Notes under the pieces: generated by a model
Told to the model about the DNA's origin: nothing
What the model saw: only the letters and a program-made list of their open reading frames with translations
The model's database searches: none
Translations under genes and position numbers: made by a program
Shown: positions 29,822 to 39,468 of the stretch, piece after piece
How the letters are laid out: every line of letters begins with the position of its first letter
Position numbering within the stretch: position 1 is the first letter of the stretch
From: Jaenimonas drosophilae
Taxonomy: Eukaryota; Euglenozoa; Kinetoplastea; Trypanosomatida; Trypanosomatidae
Reading direction: 5' to 3'
DNA: 64,000 nt
Assembly: GCA_030849065.1 (NCBI GenBank)
Contig: JASAON010001620.1
Coordinates: forward strand, 41,843-105,842

Positions 29822-30626
29822 CGGCTGCACCACACACACGGCGGCAAGCAGGGGAGTGGGAGGAGGGAGGAAGTCAAAAATAGTAGTTGCGAGGCAGTTA
29901 GGAGTGCAGCCGCAGGATCAAACAAAAAACAAATCAAAAAAAATGAACGAACGAAGAGAAAACCACAGTAATCGAAGTGAGAACGGACGAAAAAAAGCAC
30001 CAGCGAGGGTATAAAATGTGATGGGAACTATATGATCCAAAAATTCTTGGTTGAGATAAGATGAGAAAAGGAGGTTAGGAGAGGAAATATTCAGGAGTTA
30101 CAATGGCATGCAAAGATGCCCCAGAAGCAGTACGCCTCGATTAGCTTTTGACTACCATGGCTACATGCACAGGTGAGAATGGATGGGTGGCGCATTCGCA
30201 CCAACGTACAATCGTTCATCGAACAAAGAAAGGGAGAAAAAATGTGTCAATCTAGCTGATATTGAGTCAACCTTGGTGACGAGGGAAGCACAACAACCCA
30301 CTCGTTTTCATGTCGCAACGTCTACCCGCGGTCTCGCATCTCTCCTCATGCGTTCAGCACCAATCATGTTGCAGAATCCAATGACTACGAACGCGAGCAC
30401 ACAATGACAAGGCAAAACACAAACAGACTGCACGTTGGGCTAGCTTTATGTACATCAATATAGTTTTCCTTGCGCTCTCCTGGAACATTCAATAAGGAAA
30501 AGCGATGGAAGGACTCAAATGGAAGGTTGGGATAAGCGCGCCACTGGGTGCCGAGAGACATACAAATGAAACCTCACACCAGCACGAGCAGGGGCGTGTG
30601 TACAGTTCACTCCCACAGTGGATGTG
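29822..30626. other. intergenic spacer
   Basis: 805 bp; A-rich runs at 29922-29945 and 29988-29996 are T tracts on the minus strand and probably serve trans-splicing of the CCCH gene. No gene seen. Confidence 0.5.
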
Positions 30627-33600
30627 CTACATGCGCACCCGCTTCAGCATCAAGACACAGAACTCATCAAAATAGATGCGGTTCGAGCCATGAGCGTACT
30701 GCTTGAACAACCGATCAATCTCAGGTCTTGATCGCTCTAGCCCGTACTGCTCAAGGTCAATGTAGCTCTGTTTAAAGTCTTGACGGTCCAGATATCCCAG
30801 GTTATCCTTATCAAACTTCATGAAGAGACGGCGGAGGTCCTCTTCAAAGGTGTAGTCGTAGGATTCCTCCACAAAATCCGCAAGCGGCTTACGTGGAACA
30901 CGCTGAGTAGTCTTAGCCGCAGCGTAGTAGCGGTTCATGGCAACGGTAGTTGTGGTCTTGGGCTGCTGCACCTCGACCAGGGCCCCACTTGTTTGTTCAT
31001 GAGTTGGGGATGGGTTGGTGGAAGTTTCGGCTGCCTGTGGCTCCGCCTCCGGCTCTGGTGCAGCAGTGGATTCCGACTTTACCACTGCTGAAGGTTCCGA
31101 CTCGTCCCTGGTGGCTTGGACGGCCTGCACCGTCCCGGACGTTGTCGGCGCCGCACGGGCAGCGCTGGGGTACAAATCTCTGAGCTCTGCTAAGGCCATC
31201 GCTTCTGCGTCTGGGCAGAGAGCGGAGGTTGTTGCTTCATCGGTGGGCAGCTCCTCTTCCTCGATTTGGACATTCTCATTCCAGCGAACGCGATCGCCAT
31301 CCTCGACGCGAATGAAGTGGTCCAGCACGTACTGCAGCATGTACTCAACCTTCTCTGGGCCTTCCTCGATGAAGGCGCTGGAAATGGCGTCCTGCAGATC
31401 CGCCATCGCTACGCTTCCTTCCACCTCCATTCGATCATTCAGCACACGTAGGGCGCCACTGATGATGATGAGCTCTTCATCCGTCGCGCCATCGATCGAT
31501 TCTGGAGGTGGCGCCGAACCCACAGAAGCACAGCAGTGAACCAAATCCTGCGAGATACCGCCGTTGGCAAAATTGGAGATGAAGTTGTGCAGCGAGAGGC
31601 GCTGGTCGCTACCTGCTCCCGTCACCGCAGCTGTCATGACTGAGGTGAGGGTTGGATCATCCCAATCAAAGCAGTCACGGAAAAGCTGCTTGAGGAGGGC
31701 GATCATCTTGTCGCGATCAACGGTGCAGTCACCAGGAGCGCAACGACCACGGACCGGAGCTCCGCTAGGAAATTGTACATTGCCACGAAGAACTGCTCCA
31801 TGTTCATCCATTGGGAGTCCATGGCTATCGGTGTACATACCGCGAATCGGTACTCCATCTATATCCGTACCGTCAGCGTACATTCCGCTTACTAGCTTGC
31901 CTGTTCCATCCACCGGTTCTCCGCTCTCATTCAGGTACACACCACAGAGCTCAACTCCATGTGCATCCTCTCCGCGGACAAGGAAGCCCGTCACGGATAC
32001 CCCATCACCGCAAGCGGCATCAACGAACAGCCCTCGTGTAGGAAACCCGCTAGGTCCAACATACATACCCTTTAGGGAAAGACCATTGAAATCCACGCCA
32101 TTTACACGCATGCCAATGGAAGATCCTGTAATTGGAACCCCCACAGGATCGGTGTACACACCTTTGATGGCGTATAGGTGAGAATCCATGCCATTGGCGG
32201 GGATTTGAAGTAGCGGCTCACCATTGAGCTGAAGAAGCTCTCCAGATTCGTTCAGATGCAAGCCTATGAGTTTGACGTCATTGGCATCGACTCCACTCAC
32301 CGTCATGCAGCTACTAGCAGGGGTAGCATGGAGAGCTGCACCCCTCTCATTGACGTAGACCCCACGCATCGGGCGAGCATTCTCATCAACGCCAGGGAAG
32401 AGGGCACCTTTGACACAATCGCCACGGTCGTCCACTCCGTGCACAGGAATTCCATCATCATCGACGTGGACCCCCAGAATCTCCTGTCCATCCGCATCAA
32501 CTCCCTTTACCCTAAAGCCCGCCGCGACGGCAACTGAAGTGGCTCCACCCTGTGTGTAGACACCCTTCATTGGGAGGCCAAAGGGATCCACACCATCGAC
32601 GTACATGCCACGCATAGATGCGCCACTACGGTCAAGTGGTACTCCAGCAGCATCCACGTGCGTTCCCTTAATAGGAAGGCCGTTAAAGTCCACTCCGCTA
32701 GCATAGAGCCCCTCTACTGGTACATCATTGGCATCAACGGGCTCGCCCTTGGTTCCCACGTAGACTCCCTTCATGGGAAGTCCATGCTCGTCAACACCTT
32801 CGACGAAGGTATCCAGAATGGGGGATCCATCAGCATCCACGTAGACTCCCTTGATGGGTACACCAAAGTGATCCACACCTTCTGCAAACATCCCCTTGAT
32901 GATGTTGCCGTGCTCATCAATGGGAGCGGAGTTGCCATCCAAGTAGACTCCCTTAATGGCTACACCATCTTCATCATGGCCGTCCACGAATAGTCCCTTG
33001 AAGTACGTTCCATCCTCATTGACGGGGACGCCGACCTCGTTCACACGGAAGCCCATGATCGGAGCACCACTCTTATCCACTCCTGCCACCACGAAGCGCT
33101 CAATGACGGCGCCGGCGCAGTCACGTGCCTGAGCATCGCCAGCCTGCAAAACGACCCCGCGCATCGGCTCCTTGGCGTCGGCAGTGGTGCCTTCGACCAA
33201 CGTACACAACAGGGGTGATGGGCGAATATAACGGAGGAGAACTCCCTTGATGGGCACATCATTCTGGTCTACGCCATCCACAGTCATGCCTTTCACAACT
33301 GCACCATGGGTATCAACTGGCAGGCCTTCTTCGTTCAGGTATAGACCTCGCATTACTGAACCGTGAGAGCATCGTCCTTCCACCCAGTACCCACGGACAG
33401 GATGGCCGTCTGCGTCCACAGGAATTCCGTTTGAATCCACATGAACACCCTTCAGAGTCTGGCCATCGGCAGTAGTGCCATCGACCTGCATCACGTTCAC
33501 AGGGAATCCATCAGCATCCACTGGGACGCCACACACATTCACGGGTAGGCCCTTGATGGACTTGCCGCTAGAGTCCTTGCCGTCAATCAGCAGAACACGG

Positions 33601-35438
33601 AGGGGCTCTCCTTTGCTATCTACATGAGTGCCCTTCAGGGGAAAACCGTGGGTGTCGACGCCGTCCACAAAGAGGCCGTCGAGTGGGGCTCCATTGATTG
33701 CCTGACCACTCTTGTCAACGTAGAGGCCCTTGATGGGGTATCCATTGCCATCCACACCGTCAATGTAGTGCCGCTTCGGGAGGGTAGAGACAGCAGGGAG
33801 ACCATTGGGGGCAACGAAGACACCTTTGATGGGCATCCCGTTAGCATCCACTCCCTCCACCGTCATGCCAGCAAGGACGCCACCTTGCCGGTCGGTTGCC
33901 TCTCCATTTGCGTTGACGTAGACCCCCTTAATGGGCATGCGATTGGGAGTAGTTCCATTGACCAACAGACCTACGAGCGGCAGCCCAGCGGGAGTGATGG
34001 GAATACCCCTGGCGTTGGCACGTACTCCTTTGATGGGCACACCGTTGCCATCCACACCCTCTTCCTGCATCCCCTCCACCACCTCGCCATGGTCATCAAT
34101 GGGGCGGCCCTCGGCATCGAGATAAACACCACGAATCGTGGCCCCACTCGTGTTGACACCACCTACGTAGAGCCCGCCAACAGGCTGGCCCATGATGTCT
34201 ACCGGAAGGCCAGCAGCATCCACGTACATACCCTTGATGGGAACACCGCGGGCGTCGGCTCCGTGGACATACAGGTTGAACACGGGGCACCCATGGACAT
34301 CGACAGGAATCCCACAGTCGTTGAGGTAGACACCTTTGATGGGAAGGCCAATGGGGTCCGTTCCGTTCACGTAGAGGCCATGGGTGGGAACGCCCATGGC
34401 AGAGACGGTGCTGCTGCGTCGTTCGTCGGATACAGGGGCGGCAGGGGTATCGAGGTCACCAGAAATGAGTCGCTGTTGCAACTCGGCGCAGGCGTTACGA
34501 ATCTTTTCCTGAGCGGTGTGTACTGAGATCTGAAGGATAAGCATGCGACGAATGAAGGAGCGGATGAAGTCCGCGACGGTCAGGCGATTGGCGTGATGGC
34601 GATCAGCCGTCACCATAATGAGCTCGCAAAGGTCCCGGATTTGAGACGGTTGGGCGGCGCCAGTGGAGAGGGTCTCCCAGAGGCTTTCGTAGAGGGTCGA
34701 AAACTCAACGATGCCATCTCCATCCTTGTCCAGGACTCCGAAGGCCTCTTGAAGAATCTCCAGCTCCTCACTGGTCAGCTCGCGGGCGGCGGAGAGATGG
34801 AAGGCTGATGCTTCAGCAAAGGCGGCAGGGAGGACGCCCTGGTCCTCCTGGAAGCTGCGAATGAACTCTGACAGGGAAAGCTTGCCGTCATGGTTGGCAT
34901 CCGCGCTGGTCATAATCACCGCCACTATCTCCTTGAAGTTGCTGTCGCTGAGGTCAGGGAACTTGGCTAGTAGGTTGGCACGGAGCGCTGCATCTAGTTC
35001 CTCTCGATCAATGAATCCATCGCGATTGCGGTCAATGAACCGGAAGTTGTCCTGAATGGCGGACACCTCCTCATCCGTCAACCGAACGCGGACGTCTGCC
35101 ACACAGCTATTGATCACCTCTGCGGGGAGAACTCCAGGGCCGCTCACAAACGACACCAAGAACTCAATCAAGCTCAACTGGCCATCGCCATCCTTATCCG
35201 CTACATCAAAGAGTGGGGTAAGGTACTGCTTCAAGGGCAAGTAGCGCTCGGGGTCAACGCTGCGAGAGACAATTTTGAGCATCTCCGTTCGGCTCACAAA
35301 CCCATCACTGTCCTTATCCATGAAGATGAACGCATCGCGGAGCATATCAATCTCCTCGGGAGCCAAGGCGCGCAAGATGGCCGCAACCTCAGGATTCACA
35401 GAGGTGTCCATCGCAGAAGCGGGCGACGCGCGCGACAT
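30627..35438 (-). CDS. large EF-hand protein with about 27 tandem 28-36-residue repeats
   Basis: 1603 residues from ATG 35438 (MSRASPASAM). The frame is open 33 codons further, but that part translates the splice-acceptor tract and mimics a signal peptide. Residues 1-320 carry three EF-hand pairs: DKDSDGFVSRTE, DKDGDGQLSLIE, DRNRDGFIDREE, DANHDGKLSLSE and DKDGDGIVEFST are good loops, while DRHHANRLTVAD is degenerate. About 27 repeats follow (DNA about 34400-31740), each close to G-hYV-x-GVD-x-x-G-x-PIKGVYVD-x-x-G-x-PVD-x-x-G-x-PV. The C-terminal 75 residues hold another EF-hand pair, first loop DKDNLGYLDRQD, second degenerate. Between the repeats and the end is an acidic, Ala/Thr/Pro-rich linker. 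No membrane segment. The repeat is not MORN, LRR or Kelch; a regular beta structure is likely from the alternating glycines. A calcium-responsive structural (cytoskeletal or flagellar) role is inference. Confidence 0.75.
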   Translation of the reverse strand: MSRASPASAMDTSVNPEVAAILRALAPEEIDMLRDAFIFMDKDSDGFVSRTEMLKIVSRSVDPERYLPLKQYLTPLFDVADKDGDGQLSLIEFLVSFVSGPGVLPAEVINSCVADVRVRLTDEEVSAIQDNFRFIDRNRDGFIDREELDAALRANLLAKFPDLSDSNFKEIVAVIMTSADANHDGKLSLSEFIRSFQEDQGVLPAAFAEASAFHLSAARELTSEELEILQEAFGVLDKDGDGIVEFSTLYESLWETLSTGAAQPSQIRDLCELIMVTADRHHANRLTVADFIRSFIRRMLILQISVHTAQEKIRNACAELQQRLISGDLDTPAAPVSDERRSSTVSAMGVPTHGLYVNGTDPIGLPIKGVYLNDCGIPVDVHGCPVFNLYVHGADARGVPIKGMYVDAAGLPVDIMGQPVGGLYVGGVNTSGATIRGVYLDAEGRPIDDHGEVVEGMQEEGVDGNGVPIKGVRANARGIPITPAGLPLVGLLVNGTTPNRMPIKGVYVNANGEATDRQGGVLAGMTVEGVDANGMPIKGVFVAPNGLPAVSTLPKRHYIDGVDGNGYPIKGLYVDKSGQAINGAPLDGLFVDGVDTHGFPLKGTHVDSKGEPLRVLLIDGKDSSGKSIKGLPVNVCGVPVDADGFPVNVMQVDGTTADGQTLKGVHVDSNGIPVDADGHPVRGYWVEGRCSHGSVMRGLYLNEEGLPVDTHGAVVKGMTVDGVDQNDVPIKGVLLRYIRPSPLLCTLVEGTTADAKEPMRGVVLQAGDAQARDCAGAVIERFVVAGVDKSGAPIMGFRVNEVGVPVNEDGTYFKGLFVDGHDEDGVAIKGVYLDGNSAPIDEHGNIIKGMFAEGVDHFGVPIKGVYVDADGSPILDTFVEGVDEHGLPMKGVYVGTKGEPVDANDVPVEGLYASGVDFNGLPIKGTHVDAAGVPLDRSGASMRGMYVDGVDPFGLPMKGVYTQGGATSVAVAAGFRVKGVDADGQEILGVHVDDDGIPVHGVDDRGDCVKGALFPGVDENARPMRGVYVNERGAALHATPASSCMTVSGVDANDVKLIGLHLNESGELLQLNGEPLLQIPANGMDSHLYAIKGVYTDPVGVPITGSSIGMRVNGVDFNGLSLKGMYVGPSGFPTRGLFVDAACGDGVSVTGFLVRGEDAHGVELCGVYLNESGEPVDGTGKLVSGMYADGTDIDGVPIRGMYTDSHGLPMDEHGAVLRGNVQFPSGAPVRGRCAPGDCTVDRDKMIALLKQLFRDCFDWDDPTLTSVMTAAVTGAGSDQRLSLHNFISNFANGGISQDLVHCCASVGSAPPPESIDGATDEELIIISGALRVLNDRMEVEGSVAMADLQDAISSAFIEEGPEKVEYMLQYVLDHFIRVEDGDRVRWNENVQIEEEELPTDEATTSALCPDAEAMALAELRDLYPSAARAAPTTSGTVQAVQATRDESEPSAVVKSESTAAPEPEAEPQAAETSTNPSPTHEQTSGALVEVQQPKTTTTVAMNRYYAAAKTTQRVPRKPLADFVEESYDYTFEEDLRRLFMKFDKDNLGYLDRQDFKQSYIDLEQYGLERSRPEIDRLFKQYAHGSNRIYFDEFCVLMLKRVRM
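31740..34400 (-). repeat. array of about 27 coding repeats, roughly 100 bp each
   Basis: Within the EF-hand protein, about 27 units of 28-36 codons share the core GVDxxGxPIKGVYVDxxG. The DNA is diverged between units, so the array is old rather than recently amplified. Several units are shortened (around 33210-33250 and 33590-33700) and one pair seems fused (near 31930-32030). Confidence 0.8.
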
Positions 35439-35455
35439 CGGTCCAGCTAATAAAT

Positions 35456-35520
35456 CTAGAACAAAACAACGACTGATCAAAAAAAAACACGGCACAACGA
35501 GAAAATGAAAGAGAAACAGT
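35456..35520 (-). promoter_or_regulatory. predicted spliced-leader acceptor of the EF-hand gene
   Basis: The minus strand is strongly pyrimidine-rich from 35520 to about 35460 (plus strand includes a run of nine A around 35480) and then has an AG at 35457-35456, 17 nt before ATG 35438. Confidence 0.45.
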
Positions 35521-35654
35521 GCAAATTGCATAGTCAATGGGCTACCAGACTCCTACACAAGTGAGTACCGATACAGGTCACAAAGTAGGGCACCGATTCA
35601 TTATCCAGAGTTCTGAGGACAATCTTGTTGTTGGGGCTGGTGGCATGATGCTCC

Positions 35655-36629
35655 CTATGTATGCCGCCTTGGAGCTACATAGTGATCCACATAGTGCTTC
35701 ATCCATGCTGACGCCAGCTCGAGATCAACCTCAATGTGTTCCACCTCGTGATCAATAACCTCAGGGTCCAGTGGAGAAGGGAAAAGGTGAATGAGACATC
35801 CACCGTAACGATGGCCAGAGTCAAACTCGTGGTCCACCACATAATGTTCCTGCTTGGCAACCAAGGACAGCACTGCCAATCTGAGTTTGATGAACTCATA
35901 CATGCAGGGCTCCAAGTGCGTCAAAGGGGGTTTTGGATCATCACGAACATGAGGCATGCGTGCGCGTGGAATTCCACGGTGTACCACTATATCACACAAA
36001 AGATATTGCTGCGATGTGCGCAACTGCTTCGTTACGATGAGGTCGACGCAGTCACCCATGTCAAGATGGGGTGAGTACATGATGACTGGTTCATAGGACT
36101 GGGTGCTGTACATACTCATACCCATGGCCTGCGCGACCTTGGCAATACCAAGAGTGTAGCGGCGTTCGATGCCACTATAGTCAACTCCTTCCGGCATTCG
36201 AAGAGGTCGGTTGCGCAGCTTATTTCGCAAAAGCTGAGCCACAAAAAGCTTCATTTTGCGCATCAGGTACACCTCTTCCGCCACCTCCACCTCAGTTCTC
36301 CCCGTCTTTAGGGCCACGTACTTCACCCTCTGGTCATCATCGTACTCTGGAGGGAAGTAGTGAGCATACAAAACGTCCTTGAATGTGGGCACGTAACGCC
36401 CATCAACCGTGATTTCTTGCTTGTAGGGGAACCAGCGGAGTTGGGCTTCCGTCCGCATGTTCGTCCCCTCCAAGTAACCATGGATATGTCGCGGGATGCT
36501 CTGTGAGGTAAGGGTTGTACCGCTCGCTGTCATCAGTCTTTTCCAGTATCTGCTTAGTGGATTGTGTTCGAAAACGGGGCTGTCCCACATGGACTGCCGC
36601 GCAATTCGAGACGCCTGGAGCATGGCCAT
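35655..36629 (-). CDS. probable mitochondrial protein of unknown function
   Basis: 324 residues from ATG 36629; a second in-frame ATG follows two codons later. The N-terminus (MAMLQASRIARQSMW) is short, basic and amphipathic, like kinetoplastid mitochondrial presequences. No domain is recognised with confidence. The central helical segment (about 105-145, rich in K/R/L) and a following strand pattern with DMGDCVDLIVTK and YLLCDIVVHRG faintly recall the DxxxD strands of a restriction-endonuclease-like core, but the usual ExK is not apparent. The C-terminus is His-rich (HYVDHYVAPRRHT). A mitoribosome or RNA-processing factor is an equally plausible guess. Treat as a conserved-looking hypothetical. 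Confidence 0.6.
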   Translation of the reverse strand: MAMLQASRIARQSMWDSPVFEHNPLSRYWKRLMTASGTTLTSQSIPRHIHGYLEGTNMRTEAQLRWFPYKQEITVDGRYVPTFKDVLYAHYFPPEYDDDQRVKYVALKTGRTEVEVAEEVYLMRKMKLFVAQLLRNKLRNRPLRMPEGVDYSGIERRYTLGIAKVAQAMGMSMYSTQSYEPVIMYSPHLDMGDCVDLIVTKQLRTSQQYLLCDIVVHRGIPRARMPHVRDDPKPPLTHLEPCMYEFIKLRLAVLSLVAKQEHYVVDHEFDSGHRYGGCLIHLFPSPLDPEVIDHEVEHIEVDLELASAWMKHYVDHYVAPRRHT

Positions 36630-36892
36630 TTTGAAACCAACCTACCGTCTTCAGTACTCAGTGGACTTAGTTGAGCACCCTAGCCTTGCTACACAACACA
36701 AGGGGCCTGTCCTACAAGAGCATACCCAAGAAAAGGAGAGGAGAAGTTATCATTTTACAAATGAGGGAGTAGCATAGGGGTATGCCTGGAACAAGTAACT
36801 CCCTTCCCCAACGGGAACAGGGATTGGATGCAGATTAGAGGGAAAGAAGAAACAACAAGTTACTTCGCACTTTGCCAAGGAAGCCAATGAAA

Positions 36893-37465
36893 TTACTCAG
36901 CAACCACCACGTTGGTCTTGGTCTGGACGAAGATACCATCGAGGAACTTACGGATATCCTTCTTCTTGACCAGGCACAGCTGGTGCATGAGGGCAGCCTC
37001 GCGGGAGACCTGCTCGAGGTCGTTGCCCTCGAAGACGATCTCATCCTTCACCTGAGCCGGGTCGGTCTGGTAGACCTTCACGGCGGCGGGCACGGCCTGA
37101 CGGCGCACGCGCTTCTCACCCAGGAAGTTGCGGATCTCAATGTTCTGGCCCTCGAGAGACACGTTGATGGGAAAGTGAGCGTATGCGCAACGGACCTTGA
37201 AGCGGAAGCCGCGGGTGACGCCGGTGATCATGTTGCGGACGTGGGAAAGAGCGGTGTTGAGGCAGGCGATGGGGATCTTGGAGCCGAACCAGCGGATGGC
37301 AGTGAAGGTGTGCTTCACGTTGTCAATACGGAAGTCCAGCTGGAGGTGCTTGAGGTCCTTGCGGAGGGTGCCGCGGGGACCGGTGACGATGATCATGCGG
37401 CCCTTGGCCTCCACCTTCACGCCCTCGGGGATCTCGAGGGAAACCTGGCTCTTGACCTTAACCAT
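36893..37465 (-). CDS. RPL9: 60S ribosomal protein L9 (uL6)
   Basis: 190 residues from ATG 37465 (MVKVKSQVSLEIPEGVKVEA), the standard eukaryotic L9 length and start. Both uL6 domains are present: VTGPRGTLRKDLKH in the first and FLGEKRVRRQA with VFEGNDLEQVSREAALMHQ in the second. The protein is part of the large subunit near the sarcin-ricin loop and the stalk base. Codon use is visibly more G/C-ending than in neighbours, as expected for a highly expressed kinetoplastid gene. The frame happens to stay open another 112 codons upstream, into the 3' part of the next gene; that extension is not protein. Confidence 0.97.
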   Translation of the reverse strand: MVKVKSQVSLEIPEGVKVEAKGRMIIVTGPRGTLRKDLKHLQLDFRIDNVKHTFTAIRWFGSKIPIACLNTALSHVRNMITGVTRGFRFKVRCAYAHFPINVSLEGQNIEIRNFLGEKRVRRQAVPAAVKVYQTDPAQVKDEIVFEGNDLEQVSREAALMHQLCLVKKKDIRKFLDGIFVQTKTNVVVAE

Positions 37466-37760
37466 TGGCAATAAAGCGCAAAAGCACTGAATTGCAATAG
37501 AATAGAAGCAAAGTGAGAGAAGAGGTGCATAATTTGAACATGATTGTGGTAAGAAGAATGGAGATGGTGATGAATGGAGATGCAGTGTCAGCAGCAGTGA
37601 AGCATTGCAGTAGGTTGTCGTACAGCACAGAGACATCATCCACTTGGCACGCGTGGATTGTCCGTGCATCATCTCCCTTACTCTCTTCCCACTCATCTTT
37701 CCCCATAAGATAATCAGGAAACAGGGATAATCATGTAAGAGGATTGACGCTGGCCTTTCG

Positions 37761-38915
37761 TCACTCAAATGGAATGTTGAGAACAACATTTCGATGGGCA
37801 CGAACGGGACGGCGGCGTTCCTCGGAGCTCATTTTTGCTTTCCGTGGATCATCGCAGTACGTCTCTGGATCGAAGAACTTCGTAGCCTCGGGACCCCAGC
37901 CCTTTGGTCGCTCTTCTGGCAGTGCAGCCTCCAACGGCGGTGCCACGTGATGAGCAATAGTCGGGCGGTTGGGCGGGGTGGACTCTCCCTGTTGGTCCAA
38001 CACGACCACCTCGTCGTCATCGAACTGCAGCTCAACGGCCACAGCAGTACGAACCGGAGCGTTAGACACTCCCTTGGCCACTGCTGCCATGCGACGGGCA
38101 CGCCTGGCTAACCGATCAGGAGATGAGACGTAGTTAGCTGGGAAGTACTTGTCAGCCTCCGGTCCCCACCCAGGCTTTGTCTGGACTCCAGAAGGAGGTG
38201 GCGCCGTCGTCGCGGGCTGGCAGCCCACTGAGCCGGCAGAAGTGGACTGCTGGGTCGCAGCACCTTTTTCTTTTCGAGTGGCAGCAAAACGTCGGCGCAT
38301 GAGCTTCTCCGGGCTTGATACGTAATTATCGGCAAAGCTCTTGTGCGCCTCTGGGCCCCATCCAAGTCGAGCCTTCTCCCGTTCGCGGAGCCGGGCGGAA
38401 CCCCCACTTGTTTCATCCGTTGAAGGGCTACGACGTCTCTTGGTGTGACGTGGTGTGGCTGGAGCCGTCTGTGCCTTTGATGCTGGGGCAGGTGCAGCTG
38501 CGCTGTGGTGGTTGCCTGCCGTCGACGGCGGGGGTGGGGGTGGGGCACGTGAAGCGTTGAGCGATGTAGTTGAGGCTGCCGTGGTTGACTCAGTCGGGGC
38601 CTCTTCCAATGGCTGTGAGCAGACAATCTTCATGTAGAGCACCTCTTCTCGTAAAACGACAACGTCGGACACCCTGTCTTGAGAAAACACCTCTGCCATT
38701 GGATGGGCACCACCGCCAACCCTCACCTCCGTGACAGCAATGCTGAGACGCTTCTCACCCGCTCGGCGGCGTGAGTGCAGCAAGCGCTGCATTGCATCCT
38801 TTGCCAGTTGGCGGATGGTAATGTCCAGAGCCACTGGCACACGAAGCGCGCAATCTAGTGATGCATCTGTGTCGCAACAAAAGTTCACCGTCGCGAACGT
38901 TGGTTCCGCGCTCAT
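37761..38915 (-). CDS. beta-grasp-like protein with three GWGPEA repeats
   Basis: 384 residues from ATG 38915. Residues about 5-100 look like a ubiquitin-like or Par3-NTD-like beta-grasp: a VNFCCDT strand, VALDITIRQLAKDAMQRLL helix, LSIAVTEVRVGGG strand, then SDVVVLREEVLYMKI. A Pro/Ala/Ser-rich linker with a basic KRRR patch follows. Three copies of one motif occur: LGWGPEAHKSFADNYVSSPE (about 185), PGWGPEADKYFPANYVSSPD (about 250) and KGWGPEATKFFDPETYCDDP (about 340), each followed by an Arg-rich helix in at least the first two. I do not recognise this motif from a named family. Its repetition within a disordered protein suggests a short linear binding motif for a common partner; a cytoskeletal scaffold is a guess. 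Confidence 0.65.
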   Translation of the reverse strand: MSAEPTFATVNFCCDTDASLDCALRVPVALDITIRQLAKDAMQRLLHSRRRAGEKRLSIAVTEVRVGGGAHPMAEVFSQDRVSDVVVLREEVLYMKIVCSQPLEEAPTESTTAASTTSLNASRAPPPPPPSTAGNHHSAAAPAPASKAQTAPATPRHTKRRRSPSTDETSGGSARLREREKARLGWGPEAHKSFADNYVSSPEKLMRRRFAATRKEKGAATQQSTSAGSVGCQPATTAPPPSGVQTKPGWGPEADKYFPANYVSSPDRLARRARRMAAVAKGVSNAPVRTAVAVELQFDDDEVVVLDQQGESTPPNRPTIAHHVAPPLEAALPEERPKGWGPEATKFFDPETYCDDPRKAKMSSEERRRPVRAHRNVVLNIPFE

Positions 38916-39468
38916 GGAGACGTTGCTATACCGTGTTGTAACTGGTTTAGCTGCAGGGTATGAAGGCTGCTCGAAGCAATTGAAGGGTTATCGGTACACA
39001 AATGATGCAACAAGGAAGGGAAGTCGCGCCGAGTTCCTATGTTTCTTTAATTGCTCTCACACAAAATCTAAGAAAAGGGGTGGGGTGTGCGTGTGTATCT
39101 AGGTAAAAAAAAACGTTAGTCAAGAATCTTTTCTTCTCAACGCTCACAAATGTAAGAAGAACAAAAACAAACTGTGCTTGGAAAAGAAGTCTGTTGAGCA
39201 ACTCCCAGCTCAATCGAAATACGAGTGGACAGGGTGAAGAACAACAGATAAAATCTATGCACCTGCTGTTGAAGACAGTCTAAAGTCTACGATAAAGAGC
39301 GGTGATGGCGAAGAGCATAGTAGCACATCAATAGATAATTCAATCAGATGCATCAAGGCAGAGAGCACTCAAGCCACAGAGAGTGAAAAACTGCCGGTGT
39401 AGTGAACAGCAATGAAGTTTGCTCAACGGTGTTCTCTCATCTCACCACGGTGCCACCCACTTCATCAC
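38916..39468. other. intergenic spacer
   Basis: 553 bp; A8 run at 39106-39113 (T tract on the minus strand). No gene seen. Confidence 0.5.

Noticed and set aside
33624..34526. 300-codon plus-strand frame antisense to the EF-hand repeat array
   Set aside because: Mirror of a regular repeat with biased codons; not an independent gene.
37466..37801. 112-codon upstream in-frame extension of RPL9
   Set aside because: L9 orthologues start at the downstream Met; the extension overlaps the neighbouring gene and translates pyrimidine-rich leader.
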